A stretch of DNA of 64,000 nt from Sphingomonadaceae bacterium (GTDB taxonomy: Bacteria > Pseudomonadota > Alphaproteobacteria > Sphingomonadales > Sphingomonadaceae): NCBI GenBank assembly GCA_019239915.1, contig JAFAZF010000063.1, forward strand, positions 124,001 to 188,000. The letters are read 5' to 3'. The position numbers and the translations under genes were made by a program. Under the pieces are notes generated by a model that saw only the letters and a program-made list of their open reading frames with translations, was not told the origin of the DNA and ran no database searches. Within the stretch, counting starts at the first letter, position 1. The number at the start of each line of letters is the position of its first letter. Of the stretch, positions 51,435 through 61,338 are shown in pieces.

Positions 51435-53060
51435 TCAGGCGGCGGCGGCCGCCGTCTCCTCGACCAGCTGCTCGATCAGCTTCGGCTTCACGACCTTGTT
51501 CATCTGGTTGCGCGGCATCTCGTCGCGCAGAAACCAGTGAGCCGGCACCTTGTACTTGGCGAGCGACGATGCGCAGATCGCTTGCACGCGGGCGAGCAGT
51601 TCGGCGCGCTCCGCCGCCGGATCCGGCTGGATCACGGCGGCAACGGTCTCACCGAGCCGCTCGTCGGGCAAGCCGACGACCGCGCAGGCCGCGACACCGG
51701 GGATGTCGAGGATCAGCCGCTCGATCTCCGCCGGATAGACATTGGCGCCACCGCGCAGGATGAGGTCTTTGGCGCGATCCTTGACGTTCACTTCGCCGAA
51801 TTCGTCGAGCAGGCCGACGTCGCCGGTATGCAGCCAGCCGTCTTTAAGTGCCTTGGCGGAGTCCTCGGGGCGGTGCCAGTAGCCGAGCATCGGGGTGTAG
51901 ACGTCGGCCCAGACGCCGTCGCTGACCGCGCGGACGCAGATTTCGCCGGTCTCTCCCTGCGCCACGCGTGCGCCCTCGGCATCGAGGATCGCAACGTCGA
52001 GGTGGACGAAAGGCAGCCCGCTGGAGGCAGCGCGTCGCGGCCGATCGGCACGGGTCGCGCATACCGCTGTCGGTGCCTCGGTGAGCCCGTAGCCGAAAGT
52101 CGATTCGCGACCGAACGCGTCGAAGTAACGCTGGCGAAGGCTGTCCGGCACATGCGCGCCGCCGACGCTGGCGTTCGTCAGCGTTGCGATGTCCTCGCGC
52201 GCAATGTCGGGGCGGGTCAGCAGATCGTAGAGCGTCGGCGGCGCCATCTGCATCGACGAGATCTTCTCCTCGGCGATCCGCCGCGCGACGACCGGTGGGT
52301 GCAGCGTCTCGATACAGACCGAGAGCCCGCCGACACGGAAGCTGGAGAGCGGGCCGAGGATGATCAGGTTGAGGATGGTGAGCGGGAGACCGACACCGTC
52401 GACCGGCTTATATTGATCGGGCGCGCTGGCGAGCCTGCCCTCGAGCACGACGGCCATGTTGTGCTGGCTGTGAACGACGCCCTTGGGAACGCCGGTCGTG
52501 CCCGAAGTGAAGGCGATGGCCGCCGGCGCGAATGGATCGATCTCGACCGCTGGGCGCGGCGCACCGGCATGAGCCGCGAGCGCGGCGCTCCACGCCGACT
52601 CCGCGCCGGCCTCGACCGCGAGAGTCGCGACCGGCGCGGCGAGCTGCGGCAGCACCGCCTCGATCGTCTCCGCCTCGGCGATCAGCAGGCTGACCCCGGC
52701 CGTCTCGATCAGCTTCGCCTTCTCCGCCGCCGCGAGCGCGAGGTTGATGCCCACCCATATGCCGGCGAGTCGCTGCACGGCGAGGAAGGCAATGACGATC
52801 TCCGGATGGTTGGCGATCGACATCGCGACCCGCACGCCGCGCGCCACGCCGCGCTCGGCCAGTGCCGCCGCCGCCGCGTTCACCGCCGCATCGAGCTCCG
52901 CATAGGTGTAGCGCGCATGCTTGCCGGCGAGCGCCGGCACATTCGGATCGCGATCCAGCTGAAGATCGAGCAGCGTCGCGATATCCTGCACGGGTCCGGG
53001 GATCGGGCGTCGCGCCGGCGGCGGCAGCAGCCCGAGATCGGCATAGTCACGATCGTCCAT
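51435..53060 (-). CDS. Acyl-CoA synthetase (AMP-binding, ANL superfamily)
   Basis: Activates a carboxylic acid to its CoA thioester with ATP. 541 residues. P-loop-like AFTSGTTGVPKGVVHSQ (near 190), STFGYGLTEAPTAVC, GWLHTGDVGLLDEFGEVNVKDRAKDLILRGGANVYPAEIE and the C-terminal lysine region RNQMNKVVKPK. The domain order is standard. Cyclohexanecarboxylate- or steroid-type long synthetases share this layout; the substrate is not predictable. Start ATG 53060 (MDDRDYADLGLLPP). The only acid-activating enzyme in the window. Confidence 0.92.
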   Translation of the reverse strand: MDDRDYADLGLLPPPARRPIPGPVQDIATLLDLQLDRDPNVPALAGKHARYTYAELDAAVNAAAAALAERGVARGVRVAMSIANHPEIVIAFLAVQRLAGIWVGINLALAAAEKAKLIETAGVSLLIAEAETIEAVLPQLAAPVATLAVEAGAESAWSAALAAHAGAPRPAVEIDPFAPAAIAFTSGTTGVPKGVVHSQHNMAVVLEGRLASAPDQYKPVDGVGLPLTILNLIILGPLSSFRVGGLSVCIETLHPPVVARRIAEEKISSMQMAPPTLYDLLTRPDIAREDIATLTNASVGGAHVPDSLRQRYFDAFGRESTFGYGLTEAPTAVCATRADRPRRAASSGLPFVHLDVAILDAEGARVAQGETGEICVRAVSDGVWADVYTPMLGYWHRPEDSAKALKDGWLHTGDVGLLDEFGEVNVKDRAKDLILRGGANVYPAEIERLILDIPGVAACAVVGLPDERLGETVAAVIQPDPAAERAELLARVQAICASSLAKYKVPAHWFLRDEMPRNQMNKVVKPKLIEQLVEETAAAAA

Positions 53061-53202
53061 GATCTCTCCTCGATGCCCAGGCCGGCCGGCAGGGCATCAT
53101 CGTTTCGACGTCCGCTGCGGTGCTTCAACAGCGCCGCACAATCGTCAAACGGTTTTTGGAGGTTCTGCCATTGCCGTCGGCATCGCGCGGCGGCCGCAGG
53201 CG

Positions 53203-53364
53203 CTAGGCGCGCTCGAACACCGGGCTGTCGCCGAGACCGTTCGCGCGGCGCCATATCGCGATCGACGCTTCCTCGGCGACCTTCCGGATCGCCGCGTCAT
53301 CCGTGCGGGCGGCATAGAGCCGCCACTGCATCGCCAATATGCGCAAGGTCTTCTCTTCAGACAT
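53203..53364 (-). CDS. Small hypothetical protein
   Basis: Frame of 53 residues from ATG 53364 (MSEEKTLRILAMQWRLYAAR). It is predicted helical and has two Trp-containing segments (MQWRLYAAR, IAIWRRANGLGD). No family recognised. It follows the hypothetical gene at 53487 in the same direction. A longer start at TTG 53391 is possible. The composition and codon use look coding, but homologues cannot be checked here. Confidence 0.5.
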   Translation of the reverse strand: MSEEKTLRILAMQWRLYAARTDDAAIRKVAEEASIAIWRRANGLGDSPVFERA

Positions 53365-53486
53365 TGGTGCCCCCGTTATCGAGGGCTTCAATAGCGCGCC
53401 GCGCGAACGGTTGCGTCGAATTGAGGGTGAACGCGTGGGTTACGCCGATGTCTGTGGATATGTCCGCTCTGGAAATGCCGGTGCGC

Positions 53487-53933
53487 TTATGCCGCCCGCC
53501 GCGCGGATGGATCGCGTGCCAGCCGATATTCCGCGTCGACATCGACGAGCGGCGCGGCCAGCGCGGTGATGTTGGTGATCTGCCCCCTGATGCGATCGAT
53601 GAACGACAGCGCGGTCGGCTGATATTCCGACCAATGCGCCTCGACATCCTCGAGCGCCCAGCGCCGCGCGTAGAGCCTGAAGCTCTCCGCCAGCGCAATG
53701 CATTCGACCTTCAGCGCCTTGGCATGGCCGACCTGCGCTAACGACCCGCATGCGATGATCGGCTCGAACACCTCACGATGCACGAACAGCTGATGGGCGG
53801 TGATCAGCCGCGCTTGCCGGAGCCGCGCCGCGCCGACCTGGAGCGGGTCGGCGGCCTCGCCGCGCAGATAGGGTTCGACCTGCTCGGTGACGGCGAACAT
53901 CCGGCCGTGAAAGTCGATCAGCTGTTCGATCAT
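53487..53933 (-). CDS. Hypothetical helical protein, possibly hemerythrin-like
   Basis: Protein of 148 residues, almost wholly helical by composition. IDFHGRMFAVTEQVE (H9), THQ-like ITAHQLFVHREVFEPI (H47, H52, E54, E57) and VGHAKALKVE (H70) are spaced somewhat like the ligands of a four-helix hemerythrin-type fold. The exact H/E pattern is not canonical. Start ATG 53933. Upstream of it is the ABC-F gene end. I do not assign a function. Confidence 0.6.
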   Translation of the reverse strand: MIEQLIDFHGRMFAVTEQVEPYLRGEAADPLQVGAARLRQARLITAHQLFVHREVFEPIIACGSLAQVGHAKALKVECIALAESFRLYARRWALEDVEAHWSEYQPTALSFIDRIRGQITNITALAAPLVDVDAEYRLARDPSARRAA

Positions 53934-53969
53934 GCAATTGCTCCCCCACCGCTATTAACGGCGGCCGAA

Positions 53970-55865
<1,896 letters not shown>

Positions 55866-55994
55866 GATGCGGCGCACCTAGCATGGGGGCGGCGCCAAGT
55901 CAGCCGCTCGGATGCAGGGCTCGCGGATCAATGATTTCCTGATGCGCACGGCAGCCCTATGCATGGCGCTCGATCGCCTTGCCGGGGAATTTCG

Positions 55995-56570
55995 ATGCGA
56001 ACGCTGACCGCCGCCTTGCTCCTGCTCGCATCGAGCGCCGCGCCTGCCGCGCCCGATCGGCCGAACGGCGTCGCGGCGCGGCTGCACGATCTGGAAGTGC
56101 AGGTTCGGCAGCTCCGCGCGGACGTGAACAGGCTCAAAGCCGGCAAGGCAAGCGACGCGTCGGCCTCAAGCGACAAGGAACCCGCGGACGCCGCCTATGA
56201 CGCGGCTTACAAGCTGTGGACGCAGAAGAGATATGATCAGGCCGAGACCGCGCTCAAAGCCGTCGTTCGCCGTTATCCGCAGAATCGGCGGGCGAGCTAT
56301 GCGCAGAACCTGCTTGGGCGCGCCTATCTCGACGAAGGCAAGCCCGGCCTTGCTGCCGAAGCCTTCTATCGCAGCTACAAGCGCTTCCCGCGCGGCGAGC
56401 GCGCGCCCGATAGCCTCTACTTCCTCGGGCAGGCGCTGACCCGGCTGGGAAAACCGAGCGACGCCTGCAAGGCCTATCGGCAGGTGGCGGTCGCCAACGG
56501 CAGCCAGGTGCCCGAACGGCTCCAGGCTCAGCTCGCAGCCGCGCGGCGGAAGACCGGCTGCCTCGGCTGA
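55995..56570 (+). CDS. Periplasmic tetratricopeptide protein, CpoB/YbgF-like
   Basis: Secreted protein of 191 residues. Signal peptide MRTLTAALLLLASSAAPAA with likely cleavage near residue 19-20. A short coiled coil (HDLEVQVRQLRADVNRLKAG) precedes three TPR-like repeats (AAYDAAYKLWTQKRYDQAE, YAQNLLGRAYLDEGKPGLAAEAF, SLYFLGQALTRLGKPSDACKAY). This is the plan of CpoB/YbgF, the TolA-associated coordinator. The tol-pal genes are not next to it, so the name is by architecture. Start ATG 55995; the frame upstream to 55959 lacks a signal-peptide-like start. Confidence 0.8.
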   Translation: MRTLTAALLLLASSAAPAAPDRPNGVAARLHDLEVQVRQLRADVNRLKAGKASDASASSDKEPADAAYDAAYKLWTQKRYDQAETALKAVVRRYPQNRRASYAQNLLGRAYLDEGKPGLAAEAFYRSYKRFPRGERAPDSLYFLGQALTRLGKPSDACKAYRQVAVANGSQVPERLQAQLAAARRKTGCLG

Positions 56571-56700
56571 GGCAGCGGACCGATCTTGCGCAAGATGGCT
56601 CGAGCGTCCCACCGCATAACGCGGCGGCGCGATCGATAGTCGTTGCCCGGAACTTGCCGCCGCGGAGAGCGTAGCCGCGAGAGCTCAGCAGGAGGACATC

Positions 56701-57237
56701 ATGGCGCGCACCGCAGCAGGATCCGAGGACACAGACGCGGAGGCGATCGACGCGATCGCGCTGCTCAAGGCCGACCATCGCGCCGTCGAGGAGCTGTTCG
56801 ACGCGTTCGACAAAGCGAGGCGATCGGATCGCAAGGCGAAGCTCGTCGAGCAGATCTGCACGGAGCTCAAGATCCACACAATGATCGAGGAGGAAATCTT
56901 CTACCCGGCGGTCGAGCCGAAGATCGACGATGCGATCGTGCTCGAAAGCTATGTCGAGCATGACGGCGCCAAAGTGCTGATCAACGACCTGCTCGCCTCC
57001 ACACCGAAGGACCGGTTCTACGATGCCAAGGTCAAGGTGCTCTCCGAGGAAATTCGCCACCACGTCCAGGAAGAGGAGAAGTGGCTGCGCGGCATGTTCG
57101 CGCAGGCCCGGCGCACCGACCTCGACATGACGGAGCTCGGCGCCAAGCTCGCAGCGCGCAAGGCCGAGCTCAAGCGAAAGGCCGAGAAGGACGGCCTACC
57201 CGCCGCCAAGCCGACGGCGGTCAAGCCGAAGGCTTGA
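56701..57237 (+). CDS. Hemerythrin domain-containing protein
   Basis: Protein of 178 residues with a four-helix hemerythrin (HHE) domain: H26 (ADHRAVEELF), H59 and E63 (IHTMIEEEIFYP), H86 (YVEHDGAK) and HH in IRHHVQEEEKWL form the di-iron ligand set. It ends in a Lys/Ala/Pro-rich tail (LKRKAEKDGLPAAKPTAVKP). SD AGGAGG before ATG 56701. Likely an oxygen- or stress-related iron protein. A single gene. Confidence 0.9.
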   Translation: MARTAAGSEDTDAEAIDAIALLKADHRAVEELFDAFDKARRSDRKAKLVEQICTELKIHTMIEEEIFYPAVEPKIDDAIVLESYVEHDGAKVLINDLLASTPKDRFYDAKVKVLSEEIRHHVQEEEKWLRGMFAQARRTDLDMTELGAKLAARKAELKRKAEKDGLPAAKPTAVKPKA

Positions 57238-57352
57238 CGCTCCGCCTGCCATGGCGCGCGCCTTCGACCGCGCCATGCGGACGCTGCTCTGGACGCCGGG
57301 GCGACACGGCTGCGGCGCATCTCGAGCATATTCGATGAGTCGGAACCGGCTT

Positions 57353-57427
57353 CATCCGTTCGGGCTGAGCGCAGTCGAAGCCCACGCGTTGTGGATGCCC
57401 TTCGACTTCGCTCAGGGCGAACGGATG
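57353..57427. repeat. Intergenic inverted repeat, GTTCGT-family copy 5 (cleanest copy)
   Basis: Left arm 57353-57383 begins CATCCGTTCGGGCTGAGCGC; right arm 57397-57427 ends TTCGCTCAGGGCGAACGGAT-G. Nearly all of the 31 positions pair. The loop is 13 bases. It follows the hemerythrin gene and probably folds into one long hairpin. Gives the best view of the element's consensus (GTTCG, CTGAGC, AGTCGAAG). Confidence 0.85.
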
Positions 57428-57510
57428 ATGGTGGATCTGTCAGATCGAAACATGCTCGGGTTCGGGCAGATCGCGAGAGACCTGTCGCCGTTGAGCGGGC
57501 CGACGAAACG

Positions 57511-57696
57511 TCAGCGGGTGCCGGCGCGAAGCAACCTGGACAGCCTCTCCAGCCGATGCACATCGCCGCTCAATCGCAGCGCGGTCAGCATCCGCCGGAC
57601 ATCGTCGTCCCCTGCCCGTCCGATAGCCTGATCGTCCATCAGCCGTTCGAGGGCGAACTCGGCATCGGCTTCGCTATGTGCTGCGGCGCTGAGCAC
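57511..57696 (-). CDS. Small hypothetical protein
   Basis: Frame of 61 residues starting at GTG 57696 with a strong SD (TGAGGAG, 8 bases before). The product is acidic to basic along its length (SEADAEFALERLMDDQAIGR then RRMLTALRLSGDVHRLERLSR), likely helical. No family recognised. The ATG that overlaps the SD region gives a different, shorter frame. The rest of the gap 57697-57840 shows nothing clear. Confidence 0.45.
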   Translation of the reverse strand: MLSAAAHSEADAEFALERLMDDQAIGRAGDDDVRRMLTALRLSGDVHRLERLSRLLRAGTR

Positions 57697-57840
57697 GGGA
57701 ACATCTCCTCAGGTTGGAGGTGCTTTGCGCCGTCGCTGGTGAACGGGTGCGGAATGCAGGATGCAGCCTGCGTTCATCGAAGTTGGCCGGCGCGCAATTC
57801 GGCGATCCAATCGATCGCCGCCAAATATGGGACATGGCAG

Positions 57841-58986
57841 CTAGTGTGGCGCCGGCTCGGAACTGCCCATGATCCAGCTCCGCCTTATCTGCCAGTCGTC
57901 ATCCATCAGGACGAGGTCGGCCGAGAGGCCGGGCGCGATCGCACCGATGCGGTCGCCGATCCCGAGGAAAGCCGCCGGCGACGCGGATGCCATGGCGACC
58001 GCCTGACCGAAGTCCGCACCGACTTGCCCGACCATGTTCCGAACCGCCTGCCCCATCGTCAATGTCGAGCCGGCAAGCGTCCCGTCGGCATCGACCAGCC
58101 GTTTCCCGACGCGAGCGATCTCGCGCCCCTGCAGGAGGAAGCGATCGACGCCGGCATCGGTCAGCGCCATCGCGTCCGTCACCAGCATCAGCCGCTCATG
58201 GCCCTTGGCCCTGAGCGCGACGCGCGCGGCGGCCGGATGGACGTGACAGCCGTCGACGATCAGCCCCGCGAAGACGTCCCCGCTCTCCAGCGCCGCGCCG
58301 ACCATGCCTGGAGCGCGGCTGGTCAGGGGAGACATCGCGTTGAACAGGTGTGTGAAGCCGGTCAGGCCTTCGTCGATCGCGCGCCGCACCGTCTCATAGT
58401 CTGCGTCGCTGTGGCCGGCCGCCACGATCACGCCGGCATCGACCAGCGCGGCGATGTCACCCGGCTGCACGCATTCCGGCGCCAGCGTCACCAGCGTGCG
58501 GCCATGCCTTGCCGAGGTCAGCAGGTCGATCGCCGCGCGGTCGAGCGTGCGCAGGCGCGCGCCGTCATGAACGCCACGGCGCGCCTGGCTCAGAAACGGT
58601 CCCTCGATGTGGATGCCGAGAATGCCCGGCACGCCTTGCTCGATCGCGGCGTCGACCGCGGCGATCCCCGCAGCGACGACGTCCAGACTATCGCTGATCA
58701 GCGTCGGCAGGAGACCGGTCGTGCCGAACCGACGATGCGCGGCGGCGATCGTCGCGATCGTCTCGACAGCCGGACGATCGTTGAACAGCACGCCGCCGCC
58801 GCCGTTGACCTGCGTGTCGATGAAACCGGGCAGCAGCATGTCCCCGTCGCAATCGACGATCGAGGCGCCGGCGAGCGGGTCGTCCGTCACCGAGAGGATC
58901 CGGCCGTCGGCGACGTTGACGGCGAGGCCTTCGCACAGCCCCTGCGCCAGCAGCACACGCGCGTTGACGAGTGCGAACGGCATCAC
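57841..58986 (-). CDS. nagA: N-acetylglucosamine-6-phosphate deacetylase NagA
   Basis: Amidohydrolase of 381 residues that removes acetate from GlcNAc-6-P. Metal motif region GFIDTQVNGGGGVLFND (the family Q/N variant), HIEGPFLSQARRGVHD with the metal Glu, VAAGHSDADYETV (His), GFTHLFNAMSPLTSRAPGMVG, and LVTDAMALTDAG with the catalytic Asp. Start ATG 58986 overlaps the stop of the SIS gene by four bases (ATGA). Third gene of the amino-sugar operon; feeds GlcN-6-P to the SIS enzyme. Confidence 0.95.
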   Translation of the reverse strand: MMPFALVNARVLLAQGLCEGLAVNVADGRILSVTDDPLAGASIVDCDGDMLLPGFIDTQVNGGGGVLFNDRPAVETIATIAAAHRRFGTTGLLPTLISDSLDVVAAGIAAVDAAIEQGVPGILGIHIEGPFLSQARRGVHDGARLRTLDRAAIDLLTSARHGRTLVTLAPECVQPGDIAALVDAGVIVAAGHSDADYETVRRAIDEGLTGFTHLFNAMSPLTSRAPGMVGAALESGDVFAGLIVDGCHVHPAAARVALRAKGHERLMLVTDAMALTDAGVDRFLLQGREIARVGKRLVDADGTLAGSTLTMGQAVRNMVGQVGADFGQAVAMASASPAAFLGIGDRIGAIAPGLSADLVLMDDDWQIRRSWIMGSSEPAPH

Positions 58987-60020
58987 CGCGTCTCCGTCAC
59001 TTTCACGAGATGGGGCGGCCTGTCCGGATCGCGGCCGCGGGCGACGGCGAGCGCGTTCGCGAAGCGATAGAAGCTTTGGATCAGCAGGATCGGCTGGATC
59101 AGCGCATCGGCCGCAAGCGCGGGAAGCGCGAGCCCGGGTGCGCCAACCGGCAAGCCGGCAGTGAGCAGGACCGCGTCGCGCGCGCTGAACTCGGCGGCCA
59201 GACCGGCGACGCTGCTCCGCGATTCATCGCTTTGGGCGAAGAGCAGCACCGGAAAGCCGCGCTCGACCAGCGCCATCGGGCCGTGGCGGACCTCCGCCGC
59301 GCTGAACGCCTCGGCATGCAAGCCGCACGTCTCCTTGAGCTTGAGCGCCGCCTCCTGCGCGACGCCATAGCCGTGGCCGCGGCCGACGACGTAGAGGCTG
59401 TGCGCCGCTTTCAGTATCGGCAGCGCCGCGCTCCAATCGAGCCCCCAAGCGCGCTCGAGCGCGTCCGGCAATGCGGCGAGCGCGGCGTCATAGCCGGGTC
59501 TGCGCGTCCACTCGGCGATCAGATGAAGCAGCGCCGCGAGCGCGGCAATGAAGGACTTGGTTGCGGCGACGCTGCGCTCGGGCCCGGCACAGAGCGGAAT
59601 CGCGACGTCCGCAGCGGCGAACAACGGCGACGTCTCGTCGTTGACCAGCGCGACGAGCAGCGCGCCGCGCGCCTGCGCTGCGGTGGCGGACAGCAGCAGA
59701 TCGGGGCTTTGCCCGGACTGCGAGATCGCGAACACCACGGCACCCGCCATCGCCGGCGCCGCGTTGTAGACCGATGCGACCGATGGCGACAAAGACGCGG
59801 CGAGCACGCCAGCATGAGTCTCGATCAGATAGCGACCGAATGTGGCGGCATTGTCCGAGCTGCCGCGCGCGAGCGTCCCGATCGTCGCGGGTGAGAGGTC
59901 GCGCAATCTCCGGCCGAGCGTCGCCATCGCCGCGCCGTTGCGTGCCAATTGCCGGCGCACGATCGCGCCGGCCTCGGCCGCCTCGCGGTACATCAGGCTC
60001 GCTTCGATGCGGTCGTTCAA
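58983..60020 (-). CDS. SIS-domain glucosamine-6-phosphate deaminase/isomerase-like (NagB-II/AgaS type)
   Basis: Two-SIS-domain protein of 345 residues, related to the isomerase half of GlmS. RGSSDNAATFGRYL in SIS-1 and VVGRGHGYGVAQEAALKLKET in SIS-2 bind the sugar phosphate. SQSGQSPDLLLS and GPERSVAATKSF follow. There is no glutaminase domain, which points to deamination of GlcN-6-P to fructose-6-P instead of synthesis. Start is probably TTG 60020 (LNDRIEASLMYREA), with GAAGG 7 bases upstream; ATG 59993 is the alternative. Between the kinase and nagA genes. Confidence 0.87.
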   Translation of the reverse strand: MNDRIEASLMYREAAEAGAIVRRQLARNGAAMATLGRRLRDLSPATIGTLARGSSDNAATFGRYLIETHAGVLAASLSPSVASVYNAAPAMAGAVVFAISQSGQSPDLLLSATAAQARGALLVALVNDETSPLFAAADVAIPLCAGPERSVAATKSFIAALAALLHLIAEWTRRPGYDAALAALPDALERAWGLDWSAALPILKAAHSLYVVGRGHGYGVAQEAALKLKETCGLHAEAFSAAEVRHGPMALVERGFPVLLFAQSDESRSSVAGLAAEFSARDAVLLTAGLPVGAPGLALPALAADALIQPILLIQSFYRFANALAVARGRDPDRPPHLVKVTETR

Positions 60021-60075
60021 CGGCGTGCCTTCATCAGCAGAGCGATACCGTCGCCGGTCGGCAACCGCTGCGCGG

Positions 60076-60954
60076 TCAGCCGGCACCGATCGCCTGACCG
60101 GCCAAGCGGATCGCGCCGTCCAGTGCGTCGCCCCTGGGTTGCGTGACAGCGATGTCGCCGAACTCGAGCCAGGATGCCATGGAAATCGAGAGCCCGCCGA
60201 GAAGGCAGATCCGCTTCGCTCCCGACCGCGCCAATCGGGCGATCATGCCGTCGAGCAGCATGGCGCCGTGGCGAACGATGGCGGTTGCCGTCTCATCGCC
60301 TGCGGACGCCGCCGCGAGCACGTCGGGCGCCAGGCGCGCGAAATCGGCGGGCGTTGCCGATCGCGCCCAACCGATCGTGTTCTGCGAGCTGCCGAGCTTC
60401 TCCCGCAGCGTATGCGTGAACGGCGACCAGGCTTGCCGGCCGTCGACGCACCACAGCATCTGGCGAACCGCCTCGCGCCCCAACCAGTTGCCGCTCCCTT
60501 CGTCCGACACGAGCGCGCCATAGCCTCCGACCGCGAACCGGCGCCCGCCGACGATCGCAAAGCCGACGGAGCCGGTCCCGATCACGAGGACGGCGCCATC
60601 CTCGCCCGCGAACGCGCCGCGCAAAGCGACGAGGGCATCGGTTTCGACGACGCACGAGTGAAACATCTCGAGCGGCCAGTCTGCCGGCGCGCGGGGATCG
60701 AGCGGATCGAGACCCGCCAATCCCAGGCATGCAGCCGTATGCCGACGTTCGCCGGGATCAATCCCCGCCTCCCGATAGGCGATGCTGCCGGCAAGCTCGA
60801 TCGCGCGCCAGCTTGCGTCCGGATCGGAGAAGACATTGGCGGAGCCGGCGCGTCCCTCGCCGAGCAGCCGACCACGCCCGTCGGTGAGCCGCGCGCGGCA
60901 ACTCGTTCCGCCGCCGTCGATCCCCAGCAGCCAGCGCGGCGACGGCGTCTTCAT
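60076..60954 (-). CDS. N-acetylglucosamine kinase (BadF/BadG/BcrA/BcrD ATPase family)
   Basis: Sugar kinase of 292 residues in the ASKHA fold. LLGIDGGGTSCRARLTDGRG is phosphate-1 and VLVIGTGSVGFAIVGGRRFAVGGYGALVSDEGSGNWLG is the phosphate-2/substrate loop. ICLLGGLSISMASWL near 245 is the adenosine motif. Probably phosphorylates GlcNAc for NagA. Starts ATG 60954 (MKTPSPRWLLGID). First gene of the kinase-SIS-nagA operon; no transporter or regulator is next to it. Confidence 0.88.
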   Translation of the reverse strand: MKTPSPRWLLGIDGGGTSCRARLTDGRGRLLGEGRAGSANVFSDPDASWRAIELAGSIAYREAGIDPGERRHTAACLGLAGLDPLDPRAPADWPLEMFHSCVVETDALVALRGAFAGEDGAVLVIGTGSVGFAIVGGRRFAVGGYGALVSDEGSGNWLGREAVRQMLWCVDGRQAWSPFTHTLREKLGSSQNTIGWARSATPADFARLAPDVLAAASAGDETATAIVRHGAMLLDGMIARLARSGAKRICLLGGLSISMASWLEFGDIAVTQPRGDALDGAIRLAGQAIGAG

Positions 60955-61338
60955 GAGCCTGCGCTCCGCTCGTGCCGTCGCTCGGATGGATCAGGGAGAA
61001 CGCCAGACATGCAACACCCGTCGCCGGTGAAGACCGCTCGCAACCGTTTAGCACAAACACAAGCTATCCATGACCACGCCTACGCCGCGCCAAGAGCAGC
61101 GTGAGCGCGCGGGGCCACGCTCCGCCGCCATCATTTTCTTAGCGCGGGACTGGAGCACCGGCAAATCGGAGCCGCGGCGGTTATAGCTTGGGTCGGTCAT
61201 GCCGGCCTGCCACAACGCCTTACCTCTCCCAATAGTCGGGTTCATCGCCGGGTGCGCGGTTGCATCCAAAACGGCCGCTCTTTTTTACCCACAGGCGAGA
61301 TGTGCTGCCATCTTCGATCGGCCTTCGGGGGAAAGTCG
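60955..61338. other. 384-base gap without a supported gene
   Basis: Between the kinase gene (minus, start 60954) and the membrane protein gene (plus, start 61339). Contains a weak hairpin (AGCGTG..CACGCT, 61098-61121) and a 26-nt motif CGCCGCCATCATTTTCTT plus AGCGCGG at 61123-61147, also found near 9431. A short T-run (CTCTTTTTTACC near 61272) occurs. No tRNA, promoter or ORF with a convincing SD was seen on either strand. Confidence 0.5.

Noticed and set aside
53114-53138. Hairpin TGCGGTGC..GCGCCGCA as a terminator for the small gene at 53203
   Set aside because: The 8-bp stem has a wobble and is not followed by a U-tract on the minus strand, so it is too weak to list as a terminator.
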